Source: Entrophospora sp. SA101 (lineage: Eukaryota > Glomeromycota > Glomeromycetes > Entrophosporales > Entrophosporaceae). Taken from it: 32,353 nt of DNA. Location of the stretch: positions 1 through 32,353 of the forward strand of contig CAUDNR010004596.1 of the NCBI GenBank assembly GCA_958430865.1, read 5' to 3'. Positions 1 through 9,885 of this stretch are shown piece by piece (the stretch's first letter is position 1; the number at the start of each line of letters is the position of its first letter). The position numbers and the translations under genes are program-made. Below the pieces are notes generated by a model. The model was not told the DNA's origin and ran no database searches. It saw nothing but the letters and a program-made list of their open reading frames with translations.

Positions 1-43
1 TAAAAAACTAAATATTAATATATATAAATCTAGGGGTTACAAA

Positions 44-98
44 AATCCAATTCACTCACTATTGAATCCAATTCACTCACTATTGAATCCAATTCACT
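44..98. repeat. 21-bp tandem repeat, about 2.6 units
   Basis: The unit AATCCAATTCACTCACTATTG occurs twice in full (44-64, 65-85) and then partially (86-98). No gene is visible in the rest of 1-557, which is AT-rich sequence with stops in every frame. Confidence 0.85.
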
Positions 99-565
99 GT
101 CGAATCTCAACAAACATAATAATAACAAAAGTATATAAAAATTACTTTTTTTAGATAAAGAATGGTGTAACATATCAAAAATGTACCTTAAAACAAAACA
201 AAAACAACGAAAATGTGCCCTAAAATCAGCCTGAAATCGTGTAACATTGCAGAAATCGGTGGATATGTTTGAATTTTTTTTTCATTTATAATTTTCGGAT
301 TTTTTAAATCTATTTTTAAATTCAATTTTAATATTTAAAGCCTGCAAATTTTTTTAGCGAACACTAATATTTTTAAAAATCTAAAAATTTAAATACACGT
401 ATTTCATTAATCAAAAACCTTACACTAAACGTTATCTTTAAAAAAAGAACGTTTCTAATAAAATCACGAAATAATACTGAATTCTTTTCACTGTTTTACA
501 AATAAAACTCTCACTCCTACATACATATATTAAATATTCAAATTTTAATTAAATAGCATTGACGG

Positions 566-696
566 CAGAGTTGGCAAATTGACTGGTCCATTGTGAACAG
601 ATGTATTTTGGACTGGTCCATTGCCATTAATAAAATATTAAATATGGTTAAAGTGTTACACTAATGGCCTAATGGACCGCACATTTGCCAACCTCA
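566..696. mobile_element. 131-bp hAT-type MITE with 8-bp target duplication
   Basis: The left end reads CAGAGTTGGCAAATT and the right end, read on the other strand, TGAGGTTGGCAAATG. Both are followed inward by a GGTCCATT block, so the termini are imperfect inverted repeats. The element is flanked on both sides by ATTGACGG (558-565 and 697-704), an 8-bp duplication of the size made by hAT transposases, and the CAGAG-like end also suits hAT. It has no coding capacity, so it would have been moved in trans. Confidence 0.7.
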
Positions 697-744
697 ATTG
701 ACGGTATTGAATACTCTAGAAAAATGAATAATAATATAATTATT

Positions 745-1012
745 ATTAAGCAATAACAGCAACAGCAACAACAACAACAACAAACATTAACTCCGATATC
801 CCACCTCCACGAACTCCTCGTACTCGTCCCGTCCCTCCGCAACCCCTAGTCCTCCCACAACCCGTCAGCTAATTAACATAAATATTACGAATATTCACAA
901 CTTGAACAGCAACAACAGCAACAGCTTCAACAACAACAGCAGCAACTATTACAACAACAACAACAACCTTAACAACAAGAACAACAGCAAAATTATATTA
1001 TTCGACGTTTAG
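745..1012 (+). other. CAA/CAG-rich, proline-rich coding-like remnant
   Basis: Two CAA/CAG-rich blocks (about 747-783 and 901-990) surround a GC-richer stretch (790-870) that in one frame reads as a Pro/Arg-rich peptide (PPPRTPRTRPVPPQP). A glutamine-rich frame after 900 is cut by TAA near 968. This looks like the remains of a low-complexity coding exon, but no open frame spans it and no domain is recognisable. It could equally be a CAA-type microsatellite. The rest of 705-1910 holds no supportable gene; the short AT-rich frame at 1123-1323 has no recognisable domain. Confidence 0.25.
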
Positions 1013-1030
1013 AAGAAGTGCGTTGGCACA

Positions 1031-1082
1031 AATTTATTTAGTTCTTTTATTTTTATAATTTATTTAGTTCTTTTATTTTTAT
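1031..1082. repeat. 26-bp tandem duplication
   Basis: The sequence AATTTATTTAGTTCTTTTAT plus TTTTAT is present twice without interruption (1031-1056 and 1057-1082). Confidence 0.85.
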
Positions 1083-2176
1083 AATTTCTATGTTCATCTA
1101 TCATAGATAAATAAATAAAAAAATGTTTTTATTATATTTTATTATCAAGAATGTTAAATCCACACAATCAATAAAGGATTTTTGCAAAAGATTTGTAAAC
1201 TCTCGTATATTTGCACATGCATATATTTACATTTTTACTAAAATATATATTGAATTTTGTTATTTACTAAAAATATTAATGATTTGGGACGTTAAACCTA
1301 TAGATTCCATACATATGCGCTGATTTTGTTTGAACCTCAAAATTTAATATGGTATTGATTATAACGTTATGAATACTTTATATTAACAAAAACCCATCAG
1401 ACATTGGTTTGACGGGCTTTTGAATAGTAAAATGTTTTTTTTGGCAGAGCAAATAAATTTTTTTAGGGTTAATTATCATTCTATTGACCAGTTTACACAT
1501 TAAAAATACTCGTATTTAACGCCGAGACACAATAAGATATAAGGTTTGAGGTCTAAAAAACCAAATCAGAGCATTAACACATTTTAGGATTATTTTTAAG
1601 GTTCACTTAAGTTTTTTCTAGCATACATATTAATATTTTATTTATAGAAGGTATTTTAATTCGTATTATTTTTATTATTATTATTATTATTTATCAAACA
1701 TAACTTTATTTCTATATATTTATATTGACACGTAAAACTTGCTTTTTTGAATCATGATAAAACACTTATTGTGTATGAATTTGATTTTCTTCCTATGTTG
1801 TAAAATAAACATTATTGTTGCATGAGAACCTTACCAATAATAAAAAATAAAAGATAAAAGTAAAAGAGGAGTACAATTTATAATTATTACAACCAAAATT
1901 AAAGTAATAACTAGACTGATGACGAGTTGCAATGCATTGCAACCACCACCGCCATTCTTATGATAAACACTTACCCTCGATCCTCAGCCACTCCTTGATT
2001 TCTTTTCGCTTTCGATACTTTGAAGACATTTTTAATTTGAAAAAAAAATTTTTAAACCAAATAATATTAATAATATTATTATTGGCACTTGGTGTTGCAC
2101 AAGACTTTTTTTGACAGCATAGTGGAAATTTGAAAGGTTACACTATTTTTTATATTGTGCAATGCAACTTTACAAT

Positions 2177-2681
2177 GGTAGGGAGAGATTCAGTATGGTA
2201 TAACTCTTGCAGAACGTATGGTATGGTATGGTATGGTATATAAGGTTTCTGGTCCAAACTGTTTCTCAAAGCTCAAACTAGTTTGGGCAATTTGGGCTTC
2301 TCAACATTTTCTATAAGCATGAACATTAAAAAACTATATGAATCAACTTGTTTTAACTTAAACAACTTTAAAATAATTTTGCCCAATTTCGGCTAATAAC
2401 AAAAAGTAGTTTGGGCTTATAAAAAAATAATTTTTGCCCAAAGTATTTGGGCAATTTCGGCTACTAATAGAAGCAGTTTTGACCAGAAACCTTAATGGTG
2501 TAGCCCATATTTTTCCATACCAAGTCACACAAAATTTTATTCTAAATCCTTTTTTGGTGGGTGTGAAGGGAATTATGTTAGATTTAAGCATTGGTATACA
2601 ACCATTTTATTACACTTATACAATATCATACCATATGTTTTGCAAGAGTTATACCATACCATACTGAGTGTCCCTATACTC
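2177..2681. mobile_element. ~505-bp MITE inserted in repeat copy 1
   Basis: The nonanucleotide CTTTACAAT flanks the insert at 2168-2176 and 2682-2690. The related copy 2 (about 3422-3430) contains it once, which makes copy 2 a natural empty site. The termini are inverted repeats sharing TCAGTATGGTAT, TAACTCTTGC and a following AAC-TATGG block; the left arm carries extra TATGG units (2217-2240). A 9-bp duplication with long inverted repeats suggests a Mutator-like element, but an hAT-like origin with 8 bp cannot be excluded. There is no coding capacity apart from chance frames. Confidence 0.7.
2243..2492. mobile_element. 250-bp TA-flanked MITE nested inside the larger MITE
   Basis: Termini AGGTTTCTGGTC and GACCAGAAACCT are perfect inverted repeats, extended by CAAACTG / CAGTTTT. 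Each end abuts TA (2241-2242 and 2493-2494), the target duplication of Tc1/mariner-type transposases. The interior repeats TTTGGGC and GCCCAAA motifs that can fold back on each other. It is non-coding. Confidence 0.65.
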
Positions 2682-4527
2682 CTTTACAATACCGGCAAAC
2701 ATTCTGGCAATAAAAAGTAAGTGATGAACTGGATTTGAATTGGATCTGAACTTGACCTCCAATTTAGAGAGGCAACAACTATATACTGGTGAAGTTTTAG
2801 GAACAATGGGTTCTGTATAAAATTTCATGCAATGACAAACTTCCACTATGCGAATTGGTTTTTTTTTCTTGGAAAAACAATCTTATTTTTTGACAGACAA
2901 AACACTTGGTTAAACTTTTCTGTCATCATGTTTATTATTATTTATTATTATGTGCTTATTTATTATTGGTTATCATAGTAATAGTAAAAATTTTGTGTTA
3001 CATATCCCCTGTAATTTGTCCATTCCGCAAATCGGCCCATATGAATTACTAATATGATTATTATTAAATAATAAATTATAGATAGTTAAAAGAGAAAGGT
3101 TAAAAATTTGAAAATTTTGAGAATTGCTGATGGTCCATATCCTTTTATTTCTTAAACTAGAGTGATGATGAGTTGCAATGCATTGCAACCACCACCACCA
3201 TTCTTATGATAAACACTTACCCTCAATCCTCAGCCACTCCATGATTTCTTTTCGCTTTTGATACTTTGAAGACATTTTTAATTTGAAAAAAAAATTTTTA
3301 AAATGCGTTAAACCAAATAATATTAATAATATTATTATTGGCACTTGGTGTCGCACAAGATTTTTTTTGACAGCATAGTGGAAATTTGAAATGTTACACT
3401 ATTTTTTATATTGTGAAATGTAACTTTACAATACCGGCAAACATTCTGGCAATAAAAAGTAAGTGATGAACTGGATTTGAATCAGATCTGAACTTGACCT
3501 CCAATTTAGAGAGGCAACAACTATATACTGGTGAAGTTTTAGGAGCAATGGGTTCTGTATAAAATTTCATGCAATGACAAACTTCCACTATGCGAATTGG
3601 TTTTTTTTTCTTGGAAAAACAATCTTATTTTTTGACAGACAAAACATGGTTCTCCTAAAGAAGAAGTGCTAATAACTAACCAGTGGTGCTATTTTTTACT
3701 TGCATTGATATGTCTTTTAGTTTATAAATATTTTAATTGGAATTGAAATGCGGAGCAGATCTTTCTGGATAATTATAAGATTCCCACCGATTAGTAAACA
3801 AATGATTGGTACTTTGCCTTTTGTAATTGTTATTAATGCTATTATTATTATAATTAATTACAAGATGTCAAGGCAGTATGACTGATTGTTATAGAAGAAA
3901 CAATTCAATATGAAACAATTCAAGTATGCGATGTTTGATTATTGGAAATTAGCAGATGCTCATGTACATAAGGCTAAATCTGACTTGCACCCTACCAATG
4001 ATACAACGATGCAATAGAATTCCAGGGTAGCATGGCCCTGGAGTTTACCAAGACTGCCAAGGACGCTTTCACTAATCTTCTTTCACAGCACCAGACCAGA
4101 GAAGGTTGCTGGCATGCTGGCAAAAAAGTCGCCTGCATCAATCCTACCTCTAGGGTAAGGATGGCTCTGCAACCAAGTCATGTTTTGAAGAGTTGTGATA
4201 TTGGGTGTGCATAAACATCCAGATCCATCAATACAACAAGAATCAGCAACTTGTTCCAAGCACATGAGATTGCAATTCAGAGCTGGGTCGGTGGCCCTGA
4301 AATCACATTTAGTCTCTGATGTTAGGAGGAAGGCTTTAAATAAAATGGTTCAGATTTTTTTTTGGTATGTTATATATATATATTAGTTACTTTCCCAAAT
4401 TTTCTGTTTCTTCAATTTTTATTTGACCAATCGAACTTGATATTTTTTTAAATGGGCTCTTTGCCTATACAACTCAACCTAGGTTAATAAAAGAGTGTAA
4501 ATCAATCAGAGCATATTCTTACAAGTA

Positions 4528-6673
4528 CATAGGCAACCCCATTAAACCGAAGGCAATTGTGCAGGGACTTTTCTTCGGATTAATGGGGTTTCAGATTAAC
4601 GGGGTTTTTTTGTAATCCGAAGTTATTATTAGAGTCATAAATTAATTCGGATAAACGGGGTGGGTAGTAAATTTAAAAATTTAGAATTTCCTTTATCCAT
4701 TTATTATTAATAATAAATCATAATTTACAAAATCTTTTAACTAAAATATGTATCAATTTCTGTTTGAGCCATTGACACAAAAATTTCTTTCTTTAATTCT
4801 CTTTTAAATTTGTTTAATTCACGCAGGAAACTCTCACTAATACCCATTCCTCTTTCTTCTTGCATTAGAAAAAATTGGAGCCTTTCAATCAATTCCATAG
4901 CCTGGTCCATAGTTATTTTATCTTCAGAAACTTGAAATTGGTTATCTTCTTCTTCTTCTTCAATCGCTTCCTTCCCTTTAACTAGTTCAATGATTTCTTG
5001 ATCAGCTAATTTATCCTGATTTTGCAATCTCAAATCTATTTCTATGTAGTCATTAGCAGATAATGAATCATCAAAATTAAAACAACCAATCATTTCTTGG
5101 ATTGAATCTGTATCATCATCAGATGGTAAAATTAAATAATCTTCAATATTTTCCAAAGAAGGAAGGATATCAACTTTAAACCAGCATGAAACAATTGTAC
5201 TAGGCAAAACAAGGTTCCATGCTTCTGCAGTAAAAGAAATAGCATCAAATATTGTAAGTTTTGGTACAGGTATTTGTTGATTAATCTTATTGTCATATGC
5301 ATCAATTCTGTTTTGACATAAAATCCACCAATATTTTGATTTAAAGGAATGTATTATTCCACCGTCACAAGGCTGGAGATGGGATGTTGTATTTGGAGGG
5401 AAATAGTGTAATGTAATATTAGAAAGTGAAATGCCTTCTTCCAATGAATGCGATGTAGCATTATCTAGCAGAAGCAAAATGTGACGTCTTGCTTTTCTCA
5501 TATCTTCATTTAATTTTGTAAGCCAATGATAAAACACAGATGATTGCATCCAGGCACACGAATTCCAATAATAAAAAACAGGCAAAGTTTTCTTATCAAT
5601 ATTTCTTAAACATCTAGGGTCTTTATACTTATGAATGAAAAGAGGTGTTAATTTGGATGTTCCTGTAGCATTACAGGTAAGTAAAACAGTAACTCGGTCC
5701 TTTGGTCTTTTAGTGCCCAAAAGTGGTCCACTAGCAAGAGTTTTGGAAGGTTCTAGCTTCCAGTAAAGTGCAGTTTCGTCACAATTGTATACATCATCAA
5801 GATTCCATTGACTAAGAAGATTTTTGAGATTATCACGATATTGTGACAATTCTTCCAAAGGTGCGGAATTTGCCTCACCACAACGAACATGTTCAGAAAT
5901 ATTGTATCGTCTTTTAAATCTAACAAACCACCCATTTGATCCTTTGAAGTCATTTATCTGAAAATGTTGGGCAAAAACTTTAGCTTTTGAAATAACAATA
6001 TGCCCAGATAAAGTACAATTATCACTTGCTGCCTGATCAATCCAGAGTGCTAATGATTGTTCAATTTCTGGATATTTTGTTGATCTCTCATGATATGAAT
6101 TTGCAGTGAATTGATTTGGATTCAATGAAAATAATCACTCTTTTTTAGAATATCAGAAACAGTAGATTCACCGGCATTGTATTTAAATGCAAGCTGGTTA
6201 TTTTTTATGTTTGGGTCTTTATTTTTTTCAATGCATATTTCTATTTTTTGTGAGATTGTTATAGGTGTATGTTTTCTTTTTGATACCCCAACTTCTTTTT
6301 CAGTAGTTTTTTTTTTTTTTCCTCTTGTTTGCACTAGAGGAAGGTCTATTATTATTTGCTATTTCCATGATAATTTTTTACATATGTATTTGTATAACTT
6401 GTATATTATTATTATTGGTCCAATTTTTATTTCACTTTGGTTTATAAAGATCAATCTTCGGTTTATAAAAATTCAGATTAACGGGGCAATTTTACATATA
6501 AATGACTTCAAAAAAAATTTAAAAATTTCTTCGGTTTACGGTTTATAGAGCTATATTAGTGACATTCGGATTAACGGGGTAATTTACATATGTTTGGCTT
6601 TGGTGTTTTAAAAATTATTCATTTTAACGGGGTTTTCAGATTAACGGGGTTCGGATTAACGGGGTTGCCTATG
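4528..6673. mobile_element. Tigger/pogo-type DNA transposon with intact TIRs and TA target site
   Basis: The left end CATAGGCAACCCCATTAAAC is mirrored at the right by GTTAACGGGGTTGCCTATG-type sequence (about 23 of 24 terminal bases match apart from 2-3 substitutions), and TA flanks both ends (4526-4527, 6674-6675). Subterminal regions hold repeated GGATTAACGGGGT-like motifs: four on the left between 4574 and 4665, and five on the right between 6470 and 6665. The 2146-bp element encodes one transposase on minus. Intact ends and a nearly open transposase suggest recent arrival. Confidence 0.93.
4737..6368 (-). CDS. Tigger/pogo (CENP-B-like) DDE transposase, two homopolymer frame breaks
   Basis: This is the transposase of the surrounding TIR element; it would bind the ends and cut and paste them into TA sites. 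The N-terminal part (6334-6122) has the CENP-B/psq helix-turn-helix (ITISQKIEICIE ... NAGESTVSDILKK). The 462-codon main frame (6125-4737) has the CENP-B-type second DNA-binding domain (GWFVRFKRRYNI) and the DDE core: first Asp in NCDETALYWK, second in LLLLDNATSH, third in LQPCDGGIIHSFK. The C-terminus is acidic and helical. An ATG at 6368 is in frame only if the A14 run (6307-6320 on plus) had 13 A. The second break, near 6123-6130, is repaired by one more base in a short T run. Both breaks could be sequencing errors or recent decay; the catalytic frame is otherwise open. Confidence 0.88.
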
Positions 6674-7231
6674 TATAAAGATGGCAGTTCAACTCTGCCC
6701 ATTCCCATTGTGATGGTCATCATGATCATTGGCATCAAGGAGAAAGCTGTAAAATAAATTTTGTTTGATATGTTATGTAAAAATTAATCATTTTCACAAA
6801 TTTTCTGTTTCTTTAATTTTTGTTTGACCAACTGAAATTGTATTTAAAATCCAATACAACCACCCAGGTTGCAACCTCCTGAGTTGGAGTATTTTGAATC
6901 AGTTGCAGACACCAACTTTGTTCTATAGATCAGGATAACACAAAGCAATCATCACACAAGTACCAGCTATCAGTGATCAATGCCAAGCATGGTCTGAGAG
7001 AAAGATAAGGGAATGTTTTGTCCAAAGCCTTCCAACTTGTAAGTGTCTCACCTGTGGAAAAAATTCCATAGGGATGAGATGGTGTGAAGCACCCGTTTGT
7101 GACAGGGATTTTAATTAAATCTGATGCCTGTGATCAACATCAGATTTATTATTCATAAGGAAAATTGTGATCTGGCATGGCCTTGTGCTACCCAGGTGAT
7201 GATGCAATTGTGTTACAACATTGTTAATTGA

Positions 7232-7345
7232 AATTTTTTGTGTACAAGTCAGTTTTGGGTTGAGATTTTTATAATTTTTTGTATAAGTCAGGTTTGGGTT
7301 GAGATTTTTATAATTTTTATGTACAAGTTGGGTTTGGGTTGAGTA
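7232..7345. repeat. ~40-bp tandem repeat, three units
   Basis: Units start at about 7232, 7273 and 7312. Each reads AATTTTT(T)GT-TA-AAGT followed by a GGTTTGGGTTGAG block, with a few substitutions. The block lies inside repeat copy 2 and is absent at the matching position of copy 3, so it expanded after the copies diverged. A chance minus-strand frame through it reads YKNLNP-LT repeats and is not a gene. Confidence 0.8.
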
Positions 7346-7602
7346 ATCATTCAATTATGATGACCTGTGCAGGCCTCTATTCTTGAAGCACTCACTGATT
7401 CATTCTTAGTAAATATCTGGCATATATAAAATTATTCACACATAATACTGAAATATAAGTTTATTTAAAAAAAAAAAAAAAAAAATTTTGTAAAATTAAT
7501 ATAATAAAATTTCCAAGTATAAAATTCCTAAAATTCCTATAAAATAATAAAAATAAATTTATGTTATTATTTAATAAAATTAATTAAAAAAAAAATACTC
7601 AC

Positions 7603-9448
7603 CCAATCTGCATCAACATCTGATGCCCATTGGAATTTCTCCTGGAGGCTTTTGTTAAAAACCTTTTCAATTGGGACTTGGTATTTTTTGCTCCAGGCTA
7701 CCGTGATGCATGGGTCTATGTAATTCATTTTTGATGTATATACCCAGTGCAATTATTGTATTGTCTTCTTCTTCTTGTTCTGACAATTTGGTGGTTTTTA
7801 TATGAGCCTTGCTGATGGAATGTTTATGGTTACATAAAATAGCAACCTGTCTGTTTGCTTTATTATATGCTACCATTTTCTCTGTTTCATTAGTAGCATT
7901 TGCCATCTCTTTCTTTAGCTCAATTTGGAAGGTATGAGATGCATTGTATGTACAAAACACTTTGGCAGTTAGTCCATCCATGTAATGAGATAAATATTCA
8001 TTCAAATCTTGAGTCTAAAAGAAAATTTGAAGTTATTAATAGAACAAACACAAACACACTCACATATATGCAATTGATTAAATTTAAATCTTGTATTTTT
8101 GTACCTTTAAACTGTCAAATAACTCTTCACTGGTTTTCTTATCCTTCATAAATATTTTAAAATTTTCAAAAACTTGTTCTGTTACTTCCACTGAATTTTT
8201 GTATCTTATTGAATCTTTACCCAAAAAATCAAACTTGACTGTCCTTGGTTCTACCAAAGTAATATGCTCACACCTGAGAGAACAACAACCTACAGTATCT
8301 GCTTCTTCAACAGTTTTTTCATTTCCTGCTCTTAGTGAAAGTGTGTCAATAAGATACATAGCTGTACCACATTGACAAACTGATTCAAGTTTATCTTCCA
8401 AATCCTTTGTGTAATCATGGCGAATTTTTTCTAGATGTTTATCAAGTTCCCTAGCCTTATCAAATTTTTCCAAATCACTTTGACCTTTAAGTGAGCTATT
8501 GGCTGCTAAAGACATATATTCTATTTTGTTATTTACATTCTCCTTCCATTTGGCAAGCCAGGTAACTGTGTTATCATGTAGAATACTACCCCAGGAGTGG
8601 CCAGCAGGTGGAGGAGGGATGGGTGCATCTTTACTGATATTAATTGTTATTTGCTCAGGAGTGACTTTATACTTCAATGAACCAGTTTTAGGATGAACAC
8701 CATGACCTTTAAACAAACCAGGTGGCTTAATTTTAAAATTATCAACTTTTTCTTTACGTCCATCTAAGTAACAATAACCATATAAATCATCAACCCTGGT
8801 CTTTTCATCTTTCAACCTTTGTTTTTCCTCTTTTGAAAAATTTTTGTTTGTTTCTCTTTTTTTTGTAAATAATTGCATATAGAAGTAAAATCACATTTTT
8901 CAAAATCCTCAACTTGTGGATTTTCTTCAGATTTTTTCAATACAGTTTGCCAATCTTTAAAAAAGTTTTCATTGAAAGTATCATTCATTACATAATTGTC
9001 ATTTAACAATTCAGCATAGAGTGTTGCCACTTCCTCAGCTTCTGGAGTGAGTTCAATTTCATCTCCTTTGAAAAAAAAATCAATAATGATTATTGTAAAA
9101 GTTTAGAAATATAATTAAAAAATTATAACAAAAACAATAATAATATTTTCAAATACACATGCATTAAAAAAGAAAATTAGATTATATAATGCCATGCCAT
9201 TATATTTTATGTTTACATTGTGAGGGACATACTCCTGAGGAAAACAAACCCCGTTATGGACCAAGCTGGTCCATATGGCTGGCTGAGGTTCCTCAATTTT
9301 TTGTTGCTGTGGTTGATCTTGTTGTTGCTGTTCTTGTTGTTGTTGTTGATTAGATGATGTTTTATTTAAATATGTTGTGATTGAATCTGGTTGCCAATCA
9401 TCTTCATCTGACCAATCAACAATCTTTACTTTACCCTTTTTAACTTGA
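7603..9448 (-). pseudogene. TOP1: DNA topoisomerase IB (TOP1) pseudogene
   Basis: Minus-strand blocks match eukaryotic topoisomerase I from the core (WTSLVHNGVCFPQEY; ELTPEAEEVATLYAELL; NFFKDWQ; KPPGLF; DAPIPPPPAGHSWG; DNTVTWLAKWKEN; LAANSSLKGQSD) to the C-terminal tyrosine block ([21 protein letters not shown]). Introns are still visible (8015-8104, GTAC...TTTTAG; a donor GTGAGT at 7602). Defects: a frameshift in an A8 run near 8860; a net +1 shift near 7735-7742 that looks like a 4-bp TATA insertion; no last exon found; and the residue equivalent to human Arg590 is Cys (AKVFCTYNAS, codon 7952-7954). Arg488, Lys532, His632 and Tyr723 equivalents remain. The Gln-rich N-terminal part (about 9310-9448) is poorly conserved. 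A functional copy is presumably elsewhere in the genome. Confidence 0.9.
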
Positions 9449-9885
9449 CTGTCATATTGTAAGAAGAAAAAAAACATGAATAATGACAAGTATTATTATT
9501 TAACTAGAGTAACGACAAGTGGCGGGCGATAACCATCACCACCATCCTTAAAACACTTACCCAGCAACTCCAGAATCATTTTGTCTACTTCTTTTATTAA
9601 TTTGTGTTTTTCTCATTTTTTTTAAAGTTTGTTATTTGATCGATGCGTACACATTAATTATTTATCCTATTGGTTTTTTTTTTCTGGTAGGACAGACGTG
9701 AATGATTTTTTGACAGAGTCCAAGGTGACAAAACATGAACGTTGTTGTTTGGTTTGGGTCTCCTAAAGAAAAGGTGTTAATAACTAACCAGAGGTACTAC
9801 TTTTTTTTACTTGTATTGATATTTTTGGTTATTATAAATATTTTAATTGGAAATCAAAATGCGGAGCAGATCATTGCTGAGTGAT

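Larger units (their letters stand above)
1911..2908 (-). mobile_element. Helitron-like repeat family, copy 1 (truncated; interrupted by MITEs)
   Basis: The stretch is nearly identical to 3157-3648 apart from an insertion at 2177-2690. On the minus strand its 3' end reads an 18-nt perfect palindrome (GTTGCAATGCATTGCAAC, 1926-1943), an 11-nt spacer and then CTAG followed by T. A hairpin about 11 nt before CTRR-T is the classic Helitron 3' terminus. Similarity to copy 2 stops abruptly near 2908, so the 5' part is missing. A short minus-strand frame starting MSSKYRKRKEIKEW runs into GGTAAGTG, a splice-donor-like site. No Rep/helicase is encoded, so the copy would be non-autonomous. The Helitron assignment is an inference from the terminus only. 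Confidence 0.5.
3157..7440 (-). mobile_element. Helitron-like repeat family, copy 2 (right boundary approximate)
   Basis: On minus it ends with the same palindrome (3172-3189) and CTAG (3157-3160) followed by T. It matches copy 1 up to 3648 and then matches copy 3 at several blocks: 3650-3760, 3860-3970, 4010-4350 and 6850-7200. A Tigger transposon splits it at 4528-6673. It includes GC-richer, coding-like blocks, for example 4030-4150, which ends CTAGGGTAAGG (donor-like), and 6870-7040. These are shared with copy 3 but match no protein I recognise. The right end could not be fixed because no common terminus is visible. Confidence 0.45.

Noticed and set aside
44..98. CRISPR-like repeat
   Set aside because: The units are contiguous without spacers, and the genome is eukaryotic.
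4032..4386. Short plus-strand frames in repeat copy 2 as independent genes
   Set aside because: The corresponding positions in copy 3 are frame-shifted, so these are better explained as remnants of a shared repeat-borne segment.
6177..6548. 123-codon plus-strand frame with hydrophobic stretches
   Set aside because: It lies antisense to the Tigger transposase start and the element's end motifs; the composition reflects T-rich antisense of the Lys-rich N-terminus.
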